Origin: Gentiana macrophylla
Lineage: Eukaryota; Streptophyta; Magnoliopsida; Gentianales; Gentianaceae
Direction of reading: 5' to 3'
Length of the DNA stretch: 64,000 nucleotides
Assembly (NCBI GenBank): GCA_026214975.1
Contig: CM047805.1
Span: 60,938,834-61,002,833 of the forward strand
Both the position numbers and the translations under genes were made by a program. Each line of letters begins with the position of its first letter. The stretch's first letter is position 1. Shown here piece by piece: positions 35,915 through 47,288 of the stretch. Below the pieces are notes generated by a model that was not told where the DNA came from, ran no database searches, and worked only from the letters and a program-made list of their open reading frames with translations.

Positions 35915-36240
35915 CCTCCCTTTTCCGATTGCATGTTCCTTTATATCCGATTCCATGTTTCTTTATAGCCGTCTCCTTTTTCTCCCTTTTTGATGCCGTA
36001 ATCGGACATTCAAAGCTCCAATTTTGACCACATAATCACCAAGCCAAATTCGCATCAGTACCTGCTGGGTTCGAGGAGCAACCACCGGACGGAAATTGCA
36101 GATGCAGCCATCAATTTTGTTTTTTTAGCGGAGTTGAACGAGGGGTTGCTGAACAAGGCTCCGCAGTTGCAAGCATGGTTGCCGGAGGTTCCATGGCCCA
36201 TCTTCCATGGCCCCAATCCGCTGGATTAGTGCGTCTAATG
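35915..36240 (+). pseudogene. Possible captured coding fragment right of the CRM element
   Basis: Plus strand 36105-36230 reads AAINFVFLAELNEGLLNKAP then QLQAWLPEVPWPIFHGPNPL and a stop. GC-richer than the surroundings. Before the CRM insertion it was about 550 bp from the MAAGAITS fragment at 28551, so both may derive from one captured gene. Family not recognised. Confidence 0.35.
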
Positions 36241-36916
36241 GGTAATAAAAAAAAAAGATGCAGAGAAGAAGAAGAAGTCATGGAGAAGAAGAAGAAGAAG
36301 CCTTTCGAATACCAATTGTTTTAGCGTCTAATAGGTTTTTATTTATTTATTATATTTATAAATCAGTAAAAGAAAAAAAAAGGGTATTTTGGTAAGTGTA
36401 CGTCGGTTTTATCCTTTCTAAAAACTAGTTTCCTTGGAGCCCGATAAATGAATTAGTTTGTCCTTCTCGACAAAAACCTATAAATCTTATTTGTTTATAA
36501 GGACATATTTCAATTGCTTTTCCACTATTACCCTTTACATCATTTAACACAGTTTTGATGATTAAATGATCAAAACTTTTTTCAATTGTTAGCAGAAAGT
36601 AGCCTAATCGATTCAATTCTTGAGATGTAATTTCCAGCCCAAATAATTCAATTCTTGAGATGTAGTTTCCCGCACAAATTGCCAGTTCAAATTTCTTCAA
36701 TGAAGGTTCAATGTTCTTGATCCTTAGTAGTACGTGTTCGATCACTCTAATATTTCTTGTTGTTCCAATCGAAGTTTACAGTGATAATTCATTGTTTCTA
36801 GTAGTTTCCGGTCACCGGAGGTTATCCAAGTAGGAAATCGATCTCGGAGCTCTTCATCGTACTGTGAAATCACCTTATTTAAAGCCATATACTCCCTCCG
36901 TCCCATAGTTGATTTA
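36241..36916. other. Non-coding stretch with GAAGAA run and an isolated MITE end
   Basis: GAAGAAGAAG-type microsatellite at 36265-36302. ACTCCCTCCGTCCCATAG at 36890-36907 matches a Stowaway terminus but has no partner. The minus-strand ORFs at 36425-36960 (for example [19 protein letters not shown]) are exon-like but unrecognised. Confidence 0.35.
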
Positions 36917-37794
36917 GGAATGGCTTGGTGGCAAGGGATTGCTTCTGTAGTAGCTGCCAATTTGATTTTGCTTGTTCCATTGATCTTAACAGGGCATCCA
37001 GGTACTCATTACGGCATTTCATTTCCAGTTTTAGCTCGATCCTCTTTCGGAATTCACGGTTCTCACATTCCAACAATTCTTCGAGCACTTGTCGGGTGTG
37101 GTTGGTTTGGGATTGAAACATGGATAGGAGGTGAAACAATTTTCCTATTTTTGCCTTAAAGCATAAAAAGCACATCAATTTCGCAGACTCTGCCATGGCT
37201 TGGTACTTCCATTCTTGAATTTGCTTGTTTCTTAACGTTTTGGGTTGCACAAATGGGTATTGTTTGGAGAGGAATTGATGGTATACGTGAATTAGAGAAG
37301 TATTCAGCACCTATACTCATTATTCTTACATTTGCCTTCTTGCTTGGTCTTATATAAAAGCTGGTGGCTTTAGTCATATATTATCTTTATCTTCAAGACA
37401 ATCATATTCAGAATTCTGGGCTCTGTTCTTTCCTTCTTTAACAACAAACATAAGTTTCTGGGCTCCTGTTGCGTTAAACATTTGTGATTTCACTAGGTAT
37501 GCCAAAAATAAAAAAGATCAGGTCATTGGCTAGATAGGATTACCCATTTTCATGGGTCTATTCACATTTGTTGGCTTAGCTGTAACCTCATCAACAAAAG
37601 ATATTTTCGGGTATGTGATTTCGAATCCGATACAACTTCTTGGTGAAATTGGTGGGGTATTCACTATAATTCTTGCCATCATAAGCATAAGTTTAGCCAC
37701 ACTCACTACCAACATTGCAGCAAATGTGGTAGCTCCAACTAATGCTTTAGTCAATCTTAGCCCAAAGGTGTTCACATTTAGGAACATGTCCAGC
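36917..37794 (+). pseudogene. NCS1-family nucleobase transporter (PLUTO-like) pseudogene fragment
   Basis: Plus-strand reading begins [19 protein letters not shown] at 36920 and runs through [119 protein letters not shown] and [20 protein letters not shown]. These are hallmark stretches of the plant NCS1 transporter that carries uracil, adenine and guanine across the plastid envelope. Lesions: TAA at 37157, a one-base deletion near 37355, TAG at about 37529. N-terminal and C-terminal transmembrane regions are missing. No introns appear within it. A copy carried by CACTA-1; the parent gene is elsewhere. Confidence 0.85.
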
Positions 37795-38844
37795 ATAAAG
37801 AAAATGCGCGTATTCGCGGAATGCTTGAAGTTAGTGTTCCTGAAGGTAATAACAGCATGCAAGATGATGTGAGTTACTCTAAGTGTCTACTTCAGCTTTA
37901 AGTTTGATGTTTGAGTTTATTTATTCTTGTATAATGTTGTTGCTATTTTGTTTTTCTTGTTTTCCCTGAAAGTCAGATGCAATACCTTTGTTGGCCATCG
38001 CCTGTCTTCATCCTCTCCAAGTTCACCCCCCCCCCCCCCCAATTTTATTCTTGTATGATTTGGAATAAAATTGATGCGGTGACATTGATATCACTGCATT
38101 TACAGTTACTGAATTGATGCAGTGACATTGATTTTACAATTTCATACAAAAATTGGTAACTTTGTAAAATAAGTGTAGTATCATTCACATTAGGGTGTAA
38201 TCGAGCCGAGTCGAGTCGATACTCCATATGGCTTGAGCTCGAATCGACTAAAAAAGTTCAGGCTCGATTGAGCCATAAAAGGCAACATCGAACTCGACTG
38301 GCTAAGTACTCGATATAGCTCGACTCGGCTTGTAAACTCGGTTTCCTTGAAAAATCATCCTGATTTCGGGACAAGAAGTTCTTCAAACAGTGGCATCGCA
38401 ACAGACAAGTTAGTGTCAAGGAGATTTATCTTCGATAAGGAAAAGTTGAAGAAACTTAAAAAAGAAACCAGTTTGGAAGAGAAAAATTCAAGCAAAGTAG
38501 GGATTTTTACAACATTTCTATGGTAGCATTTTATGGATGTGGCTAATATTAGAAAGGGAAGCACAAATTTTGCTGCCTTTAATGCTTTTAATATGATTCA
38601 ATGTGAAAAAATGTGTGTTCGGAGAGGAGGTAATTTGGTACATCAATGAAGTGATATTGATGTCACTGCATATACATTTTGGTACACAAATTTGGTAGCT
38701 TTGTTAAATAATTGTAATGTCAATGAATTCGTGTAGTGTCATTCTTTGTGTTGTATCATTTTTTGTATAGTATCACCGATGGTCTTATTAATAAAATTAC
38801 AAGGTTTTGTTTTAAAAGAAGAGTATGATTTGGAATAAAATTGA
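37795..38844. other. Non-coding DNA of CACTA-1 cargo
   Basis: Contains a C run at 38024-38040, a stretch rich in CGAGCCGAGTCGAGTCGA and GGCTCGAT motifs (38200-38345), and GTGACATTGATATCACTGCA repeated in variants at 38085, 38115 and 38650. No gene recognised. Confidence 0.4.
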
Positions 38845-39428
38845 TGTGGTCACTGCATCGGGAGTGGTCAATGCATCGGGGTGATGATTGCATCATGGTT
38901 GGTCACTGCATTGGGGTGGTGAATGCATCGTGGTGTCACCACATTACGATTGTTAATGCATCGCGGTGTCACTTCATCACGGTGTCTCTGCATCGGGGGT
39001 GGTCATTGCATCTCAGTGTCTCTGCATCGGGGTGGTCACTGCATCGCGGTGTCACTTCATCGCGGCGTCTCTGCATCGTGGTGTCTCTGCAATCCGGTGT
39101 CGCTTCATCACGGTGTCTCTGCATCGCGGTGTCCCTTCATCGCGGTGTCTCTGCATCGCGGTGTCACTTCATTGCGGTATCACTTTTTCAAGGTGTCTCT
39201 GCATTGCGGTGTCTGTGCAATGCGGTGTCACTTCATTGCGGTGTCTCTGCATCGCGGTGTCTCTACATCGTCAAATGTTATAACATCATGATGTCTTTGC
39301 ATCGCGGTGTCACTTCATCGTGGTGTCTCTGCATCGGGGTGGTCACTGCATCGGAGGTGGTCACTGCATCGAAGTGTCACTTCATCGAGGCGTCTCTGCA
39401 TCGCGGCGGTCAATGCATCGAGGCGGTC
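38845..39428 (+). repeat. 16-bp minisatellite (GGTGTCTCTGCATCGC)
   Basis: About 36 tandem units of 16 bp, alternating the two main forms GGTGTCTCTGCATCGC and GGTGTCACTTCATCGC, with TGGTCACTGCATCGG variants at both ends. Because 16 is not a multiple of three, each frame cycles through the same peptide units; three overlapping frames stay open (38841-39587, 38923-39291, 38966-39283) without being genes. Confidence 0.93.
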
Positions 39429-39749
39429 ACCGACCGAAAAATAAACGGACAGGAAAATAAAAAAAAGAACAAAACAATAAATCAAAACATTCAGCGTCTC
39501 CCCTTCAAAAAAAAAAAAAAAAAAAAAACATTCAGCGTCCCTTTCTCTCCCTTTTTATCTATTTTTTTATTTTTTTTTCTTCATTAAGGGTATTTGAGTC
39601 TATCTAATTTGTGTCCTTATAACCAAATAAGATTCCTTAGTGTCCTATTTGCCTAATTAAGTCTAATATATGTCCTTTTGGACATTTACCCCTTAAAAAA
39701 TTTGTTTGAATTTCCTTAAAAAATTGTATAAATAATGGGAGGAATTTTT
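39429..39749. other. Non-coding stretch, poly(A) with flanking repeat
   Basis: A 22-bp A run (39507-39528) sits between two copies of ACATTCAGCGTC. The stretch 39600-39690 (TGTCCTTATAACCAAATAAG) resembles 18470-18620 and 36480-36510. Confidence 0.4.
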
Positions 39750-39915
39750 TTTATCGGACCATAATGACGGGAAATATGATCCATAATGACGGTAATTGGT
39801 ATTTGGTCATCAAACAACAAAATATTTTAGGTTCCATCATTTTAACTACCTTTAATGACGGGATTAACCTCTCGTCATTAAGTTTTTGTCACTGAAAGAC
39901 AGTTTTCTTGTAGTG
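39750..39915. repeat. CACTA-1 right subterminal repeats
   Basis: ATAATGACGGGAAATATG, ATAATGACGGTAATTGG, TTTAATGACGGGATTAAC and TCGTCATTAAG followed by the terminal TTTTCTTGTAGTG. Matches the left end motif set. Confidence 0.8.
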
Positions 39916-40259
39916 TTATATGTAGGGAATTTTAGTAAATGCACTTTATGTCTACGGCCAACATATTCGGAAGCCTATCGGGTCCCACACATAAAAACAT
40001 CTAGCCAGATTAAAATACGGTTATAATGATAACAAAATAAGGAAACTATTTATCTCGACTATAAAGAGTTATAGTGATAAATTAATATTATGATATTTAT
40101 TTATTATGAATAAATATAATACAAGATATTAATTATGCTAGTTAATTAAATATACATTGCGTGGGGCGCATGTTGTGTGTATGATATACATGGATTTTAC
40201 AAATTAATTAATTATATTATTATATTATTTTGTATTAATATTATATATATATATATATA

Positions 40260-40301
<42 letters not shown>

Positions 40302-40321
40302 TGTGTGTGTGTGTATGTGTG

Positions 40322-40412
<91 letters not shown>

Positions 40413-40613
40413 TTATGGTAATATAATAAAGATATATTCAATATTAGATATTGACAATATATATCTTAGAAATATTTAATATAAGGTATTGAATATTAAA
40501 TGAGATAAATCAATCAAAGATATTTTCCTTATTTTATTGGAAAAATGTTTTCTTTCTCCCTAATCTACTCAAGACTCTTCTCCAAGGCAATTAAAAGGGC
40601 TTGGGGTGCCACC
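39916..40613 (+). repeat. LARD-B LTR, second segment
   Basis: Continues the LTR from 11990: AAATGCACTTTATGTCTACGG, AGCCTATCGGGTC, ATCTCGACTATAAAG, then AATATTAGATATTG. Matches LARD-A LTR 19965-19205 inverted. It ends at the CACTA-2 insertion after GGGGTGCCACC. Confidence 0.85.
40243..40408. repeat. (TA)n(TG)n(TA)n microsatellite
   Basis: TA, then TG (about 40262-40325), then TA dinucleotide runs. Same location as the (TA)n in the LARD-A LTRs. Confidence 0.9.
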
Positions 40614-40800
40614 CACTACAACAAAAAGGGTTATCAATGATGAGAATTTAATGACGGGTCAAATTTGCGTCATTAAATGGTAGTTATAATGACGGGTTCT
40701 ATATTATATATTTTGTAAGATGATGACCAAATATTAATTCCCGTCATTGTTTATCATCTTTCCCGTTATTAGTGGCCCCATAAAAAAAATTCCTCTCATT
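40614..40800. repeat. CACTA-2 left subterminal repeats
   Basis: TTTAATGACGGGTCAAATT, TATAATGACGGGTTC and TTCCCGTCATTG within 190 bp of the terminus. Confidence 0.75.
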
Positions 40801-41990
40801 ATTTACTTATATATATTAAAAAAAGAAACCCACCCAATTATTTTGTTACAAAACAACCCTCTCATTTATTATCGTTAAGCATGATAGCGTATGGTTCGAT
40901 TTTGTAGTTTTCTATACTTTGAAATATGAAATTTTGCAGGTGGTCTATGCTCAGTTGCACCGCCTCATTGATTGTCTTGATATTTTACTTACATTCTTTA
41001 TGAGTTGTAAGCTTTTCGTTTGAGTGAATGCTCTCAATTTTAAGTTTAATTTTCTGTTGGTGTACGCAATATATTTTTTTGGGGTCTGATTGTTCCTATC
41101 TATGGAATCTTACATTAAAGCCATAGTTTCTTAGCTTTAGATATTCATTCTAAAATGTGTCCTAGTTGATTGTTGTAGTACTTGTTTTGAAATTAAACAG
41201 CATGTTGATACTACTCAAGATAGGGTTGAAGGAAACATGAGATAATTAAAAGCCCAAAACCGTAATCGACAGAATAGGGTAAACTTGTAATCAATCGACA
41301 AAACTTGTAATCAATCGACAGCACCTCCGTCACGGGCCATACTCCCTCTGTTCTTTGTGTTCTTAGTTTTGCAGTTGATGTTTGGAGGTCAAAAGTTGGG
41401 GAGAACAAAATCACTAAGGCTCACTCACTGATGTCAAATGCAATGGCACTTTGTTAACGCTAGAACTAAAACTGTATTGCTAGTGCAAACCATAGAGGTT
41501 TGTTATTATTTTGTTTTATTTGTAGTTGTGAGTTCAAATGTTTGAGTTAATACAGATACGGACTCTTTAATTCTTCGGAGATAATGAAGAAAATCAGTGG
41601 TTATCAATTTCTTTCCATCCTGTCATCTTTTCTCTATCAATCGATCTCGACTATTAAGAAAAATAATCCAGAAAATCATAAAGTTGAATGAGTATTTCTA
41701 ATTCTAGAATCAGAATCTTTTTGAAAACTTCTCAATTTACCATGTATGTATAGTTTTGGACAATAAATATTCAATGGTAATGTCTGGAGTAGCTAGATTG
41801 TCTCCTGGTAGGTAAAAATGCAACTTAGGAACAATTGAAATTTAGCATATGATGCAAGAAGTGTCGATGAACTACACCGAACCGAACCGAACCGAACCAG
41901 CTTTCAGCGTGTAGTTTGATTGCTAGTTACATTACAGGGTTGAAAGCTACTATGTGTGAGTGATGGAGGCCTCTAATTCCTTTGTGCAAG
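40801..41990. other. CACTA-2 interior, intron-like
   Basis: AT-rich, no sustained ORF. An isolated ACTCCCTCTGTTC at 41341 resembles a Stowaway end without partner. CCGAACCGAACCGAACC triple at about 41880. The 3' end (CTTTGTGCAAG, 41980-41990) looks like an intron acceptor before the exon below. Confidence 0.4.
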
Positions 41991-42138
41991 GAATTCATGG
42001 CAAAAATTGGGAAGCATGAGCCCAGAGCTGGCAATGGAGCAATATATCAAACTTTTGTCTGAAACTGATCCTAAATGGGCTTATCATCCTGATGCATTAA
42101 GTTGTTTTGTTATTGATGTTGCTTTGACAGCCCTATAA
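41991..42138 (+). pseudogene. Captured exon of an acyl-CoA-binding protein
   Basis: After a likely splice acceptor (GTGCAAG), the plus strand reads NSWQKLGSMSPELAMEQYIK then LLSETDPKWAYHPDAL to TAA at 42136. W-x-x-L-G-x-M-S-x-E-x-A-M-x-x-Y-I is the third and fourth helix part of the acyl-CoA-binding (ACB) domain, which carries acyl-CoA esters. Only the C-terminal half of the domain is present. Another exon-like reading follows (42144-42300, PFEGKSEYLVSTSQSWNPQ), unrecognised. It is a fragment carried by CACTA-2, not a working gene. Confidence 0.6.
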
Positions 42139-42300
42139 TAACCCTCCCATTTGAGGGGAAGTCAGAATATCTTGTGTCTACATCTCAGAGTTGGAATCCT
42201 CAAGTTTTTGTTTGGAGTACTTCAAGTCCGTCAATTTTGTGGTCGTACAAGCTCACAGTCAAAGGCTTGTGCTCATTTCCAGTATTTTTAATGTGAACAG

Positions 42301-42988
42301 AGTAGTATCTTGAATGTTGATGTACCTTATTACAAATCGTACCAGATTTCGTTGGGGACCTAAGAATGCTTTGGTAGAAGAAAGTGTAAAAGGGGGTGAT
42401 ACTATCTAATATGTCTACATTTGGAACCTTTCCTCTTGTTAGTAAAAGTCTTGTTAAACCACTAAAGTGGAGTATCCTTGATCTTCTATTTTTTCAACCA
42501 TTTTGTCATGATTCTTCAATCCAAACAGAAGACGGTATAGGGTTGCCTGGGCTGGTGGTTTCTATGTGAACTTTTGAAAAATAGAAAAAAGAGTTCCTGA
42601 GAAAGAAAAAATAAATGATCTTGGACTCATTTTGTATTTTATAATTTTTAGAGGTCATGTTGTATTCTTTATTATTAGTTATATTTTAAATTGCTACTTT
42701 TTTTGTTGGCCTTACATAGCCATGTCCTTTCTTTGGTTTCATTCATCTTTGTTGTATATGTGATGTGATTTTGCAACAAATATCAATCACAGACCACTAA
42801 AAATTCCCTGACAGTCAATCCAAGGTTGTAATAGATTTAACGTTTTTTAAGATCATTTTGTTGAATTAAACAGCAAATTCATTAGAATGAGGATTCTGGA
42901 TAACACACAAATGCAATATAGATATCATAAAAAGTGTTGCTGCATATTTAAATTGTCTAAACATAATGGGAAACAAAATTGTGTTGCT
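42301..42988. other. CACTA-2 interior, no gene seen
   Basis: AT-rich. The last 55 bp (from GTGTTGCTGCATATTTAAAT) are repeated after the Athila element at 51324-51362, so Athila entered a pre-existing tandem duplication of about 47 bp. Confidence 0.45.
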
Positions 42989-44734
42989 TGATAACGGTCA
43001 TTTTGTGCCCGTTATTCTATGACCTTTATCCCCGATTCTAGTTTAAAGGAGCTATAATAGAGTAATAATAAGTCGTAATACGCTTAATTTACATATGTCG
43101 AGAGTTACGATTCATTATTATGTATTAAGAGGTTTTATTATATTATTTGATATTACAGACTGTATTTTATGTGATATTTGTAGTAACTCATTTGGGAGCA
43201 CAAGGATGGACTTCGAAAAGCTTTGATGGATCACGAGACAAGTTCGGAGGCCCAAGACAGAAAAGAGGAAAGAGCCCAGAGCATGTAAGGCTCGGTCGAC
43301 CGCCTGTGCATTCGGTCGACCGAGTGGGCCTCAAATCCGAGAAAAAGTTCGGCACGTTATTTGAGTCGGTTAGGGTTCGAGTGTTGGCATTTTAAGTCGG
43401 TTTTCTATGACGGCTGAGGCTCTATATAAACACAAGTCTTTTGTATTTTTTTAGGCATTCAAAAATACTATTTCATATTTACAAATAAGCAAATAAGGAT
43501 TCTTTAGGCTTGCGGCTAGGGTTGCAAACATGTAAGCCCTAGTTTATCTTCTTGTTTTCTTTTAAGTAATCAATTTCCCAATTATGCTTTGATTGTTTGA
43601 GTAGGTATTCATATCTAGATGATGTAGATCTAGGATATGACGTTAGGGCAATGGTGATACCTTGTCTATAAGGATCCCAAACCCTACGTCCTCTACCTAA
43701 CATCTACGGATGAATCTGTGTGTTTAATTTACGTGTATTTAGATTAGTCTATATGATGTCCTGATGATTCGCTGTATAATCCGATTCGTATATGAAACGC
43801 TGAGAAATATGTTCGGGGATGTAAATCTGGGGAGCCAGACTCTCGGGTGACCGAGAGGTGTCACTCGGTCGACCGAGAGCACCTATTCGGTCGACCGAGA
43901 GTCGCCAAGCTGCTTTCATCCGTTAATCGATCACGCCTTTATGATTAGGTTAGCTTAATTGAATCATTATCTCGGTAGGTATGGCTATGGCTACGCCACT
44001 CACTTGATTTAATTAAAACGCGTGTAAAAGGAAATACCGGTATAAAACTCTTAGGTAGGCTCATGAATTGATCTTCGGACTTTCAAATGTTATCTAGGTA
44101 GGGTTATATTAGGAATTGCGCGCACCTTCTTATACGTGAGATCGTAAACTAGCATGAGACTATAATTCGGTAATTGTTAGTTGGACGAGAGTTTGAGTGA
44201 TCGTTTCAGAAGTACGCCTAACCAAAGGAATGTTGCCTGGACGAGGTGTACGGTTAATATCGGCATCCTTAGAGTCATAAGCGTGTGAGTTATATGAGAT
44301 GGAGGCACCAAAAGGCGAAGTCACGTAACAACATCACGTTGATCTAGTGACCTAACCGGTGCTAAGTCAAGTAAAAGAGGATGACTCCCGTAGCCACTAT
44401 AAATGAATATGGACGGATTAATAGTTGATAAGTCTTGCTATTATATAAATTGTCTAGATCCGCAGGATCACGGTTATAATTAGGGCGATTGATTACGTTA
44501 TTTGTTTATGTGTTATTTATATGTTTGAGTGTGTCTTTCTTTTCTCAGACTTGATGTTGGTCATAGACCGTATTTGTCAAACGAAATAACCTGGTTGACT
44601 ATTTAAGTTAGGATCCACAAATTGATTCTCTTAGGATCGACCTCGACTTATCTAGCTATACTGCGATTGAACCTAGTTCACTTGCTAGTGGGTTATTTAG
44701 GCATCGAGTTAGTAATTTAACTTGACCGCAATCA
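42989..44734 (+). repeat. 5' LTR of the Athila-like element
   Basis: 1746 bp. TATA-like CTCTATATAAACAC at about 43420. Contains repeated TCGGTCGACCGA palindromes at about 43292, 43312, 43865 and 43888. Confidence 0.93.
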
Positions 44735-44740
44735 AGTTTT

Positions 44741-44757
44741 TGGCGCCGTTGCCGGGA
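44741..44757 (+). other. Primer-binding site of the Athila-like element
   Basis: TGGCGCCGTTGCCGGGA, six bases after the LTR, complementary to a tRNA-Asp 3' end. Confidence 0.85.
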
Positions 44758-44828
44758 ATCAATGGTCCAACCGCTTAAATGATCTACTTGCTTATTTCGT
44801 TTTTTGTTTCTGTTTTCTTTTACAAGTG

Positions 44829-44834
44829 AGTAAA

Positions 44835-44872
<38 letters not shown>

Positions 44873-44880
44873 AAAAAAAA
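44829..44880 (+). repeat. Poly(A) run in the Athila leader
   Basis: AATAAA followed by about 36 A, then GAAAAAAAAATAT. Confidence 0.9.
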
Positions 44881-45129
44881 TATATTTATATATATGTTCT
44901 GTATGTTCGGTCGACCGAACAATGCTTCTCGGTCGACCGAGCCCTTTCATTGTTCTATATTATCGCGGCATTGTTTTCCCTTCGCTTGTTTTCCCGTTAG
45001 TAGGTTGTAAGCCTAGCGGCAGATGATGAGCAATCGTCTCGATTGTTAGTTTATTGACCGCTTGTTGTTTTTCTCATGTTGCGTATAATCGTAACTAAAT
45101 CACTCGTAAGATTGTTCGTGATAAACAAT

Positions 45130-45417
45130 ATGTCATCAAAACAATTCTCCAAGGTTAAGGAAGAGGATGTTAACGCTTTTACGAACCAAGACAACACCAA
45201 TGAAGCCGATGACGCAAAAGTCAAGGAGAAAATAGCAAAAATGAAAGAACGAATTCAGGAAGCCGTGAAGTCAAGGGAAGCAAGTGAAGCGTATGTAAAA
45301 AGAGGTATGTGTGCTTTAAATCCCGGTGATTTCTTCGGATTCGGACTCGATTCAGATTCGTATATTGATTATATGGATTACATGTCGGAGATAGAGTCCA
45401 GTTCGAGAGTAGCGTAG
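45130..45417 (+). pseudogene. Athila-like gag N-terminal remnant
   Basis: The likely start is MSSKQFSKVKEED at 45130; the open frame begins upstream at 45076. Charged region with KIAKMKERIQEAVKSREASE (possible coiled coil) and acidic LDSDSYIDYMDYMSEIESS before TAG at 45415. Called gag by position after the leader and before the protease; no gag core domain is visible, so most of gag is deleted. Confidence 0.45.
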
Positions 45418-45589
45418 ATATGGAACGACCTATAGTCACCTGTGCTAAGGAGGCAAAATATGTTGAAGATGAATCTCGTTAATGCCCAAGTTAGATGACC
45501 CCGGGCATTCCTTGTAGATGTTACCCCTAGAACAAGCACACTTGGGATTGGCTTTAATTGACTCGGATCGAGCTTAAACATTTTCCCTA

Positions 45590-45902
45590 AAAGCCTTTGC
45601 GATAGGAATATGATTCGACTCCCACAAACACCCCGCTAAAAGTGAGATTCATGGATAGTACTAGAACCATCATGTCCAGGCGGATGAATAACATGATCAT
45701 TGGTATCGGACAACTTCGGTTTAAGATAGATTTGGTCGTAATGGACATAGAGGAGCATCCGTATAGCCCAATTATCTTGGGTAGGCCCTTTATTAATACC
45801 TCTAGAGCCCTTATTCGTATGACTAGGCATGAGATCACATTGTTTGATGCTAAAGGTTCTGAGACTTTTGGGATAAAGAACCCTGAGTTCCCTATTCGGT
45901 AA
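45590..45902 (+). pseudogene. Athila-like aspartic protease remnant
   Basis: The reading RFKIDLVVMDIEEHPYSPII followed by LGRPFINTSRALIRM is the conserved C-terminal half of Gypsy protease (hydrophobic-hydrophobic-D, ILGRPF, T-x-RAL). The N-terminal DTG/DSG half is lost. It ends NPEFPIR and TAA at 45900. A degenerate stretch follows to about 46330. Confidence 0.7.
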
Positions 45903-47288
45903 GTTTAAACATTATAGAAGTCGTTGGTTCTAAACCGGATGTGATTCCAAGTTCAGGAGGAGTGATGATGACAATGTTGACGATCGAGATGAGAAAGAGG
46001 TCCTTACAATCCTAAGCCGAGATAGAGCTGTTCGGCTTTTTGTAGTTAATAAGGATGATCTTTGAAGCCTCGCTTTCAAACCTAAGGATAGAAGGAGGAG
46101 AGTCAAGCCGCGAACTCGTAGAGTTCGAAATCAAGAAAGCTCATCGAAATCAAACGATCCCGCAAGTCGGTGCCTGCTTAGATGGACAATTTGATTGTCT
46201 TTTAAATGACGACGTACATCCCACGGAAAGGCACTCGTGCAAAGGAATGGCAAGACGCCGGTGAAGGTTAGTCGGGTGAAGACCGGCAAGTCAAGAACAA
46301 TTCTTAAAGAGTGATATTGTGGGAAGTCGAGCTACCGACTTAAATCAGAGAACTAATTCTATCCTTCATTATTTTTATCTCTATTTTTATTTTTCTTTTT
46401 CTAAATAAAAGTAGCATGAAACGATGAGAAGTTTTTTTTCTATTTTGCCATGTTCCGACGACTGTTGAGTTAAGGATGTGCAAAATAAATTTTTTTTTAT
46501 TCGAATCGTTTTCATGTGAAGTGAAGCGCTGCAATTGAATCTTTGTAAAAAATTGTTGATTAAGGAAATGATAATGCGTTATTTTATAAATGCTTAGACC
46601 AGATTGTTTGATTTATTCATGATAAGAATGAGGTTGCTTTTGTGCTTGAGGCGACTTATTGGTTAGAGAAAAAATTTTGCGGTAGGAATTGCAAGAGTGA
46701 AATAATAAATTTTGGCACTGTTATATATTGTAGTTATTTTACGGTATGTGTCAAATTTATTAAAATGGTCAACACCATTACTTTCTACACACCCCCACTC
46801 ACCTTTCCCTCTTCCCAACCATTCACCTTTTTCTCTTCCCAACCTCTTTATTATCTTAATTCAAATTTTCAAATTCCACCTTTCCACCTCCTCAATCCCC
46901 AACAACTTTTCTACACCAATCACATTCCATTTCTTCAAACTCCATTTTTCTATTTAACCCACCATTCTCTCTTTCATTTTCCTCATCCTTTTCCCCAATT
47001 CCTTCATCCCATTTCTCCATCTCTCTTTTTTCCCCACACCCTAGTAGAAATCAAATGGAAGTGTTCCAAAAATCTTCATCCAATTAACCATTTTTCCCTC
47101 ACCTTTGAAATTCTCGTCCGAAGGACTTTGCTTCAGATCAACCAAATTCGTCCACTTCGGGACGAGACATCTGAGCCGAAATCCACCGCTTTGACCGTTT
47201 CATCACTCGGTCAACCGAGTACTTACTCTCGGTCGACCGAGAATACCCCTGCCGCCGCCGTCCTGTTCTTTGCCAAGATTCTGTAAGG
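45903..47288 (+). other. Athila interior after protease, non-coding
   Basis: No RT, RNase H or integrase motif. 46780-47030 is strongly pyrimidine-rich (CCACCTTTCCACCTCC-like). Two TCGGTCGACCGA-type palindromes at 47205-47242 lie just before the 3' ORF. Confidence 0.6.

Noticed and set aside
36890..36912. Second Stowaway MITE
   Set aside because: Only one terminus (CTCCCTCCGTCCC) is visible and no inverted partner lies nearby. The same holds at 41341.
38845..39428. CRISPR-like array
   Set aside because: Units are contiguous 16-mers without unique spacers, in plant nuclear DNA.
38841..39587. 248-codon protein-coding gene
   Set aside because: It is the 16-bp minisatellite read in one of three equally open frames.
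18536..39690. Possible terminal inverted repeats of a larger Mutator-like element
   Set aside because: GGGGCTACAAGGACA at 18541 and GTCCTTTTGGACATTTACCCC near 39690 are loosely inverted and both near GGACA-rich DNA, but the match is weak and no 9-bp duplication was found.
44826..45026. Lys-rich ORF
   Set aside because: It starts in a poly(A) run of the Athila leader; low complexity only.
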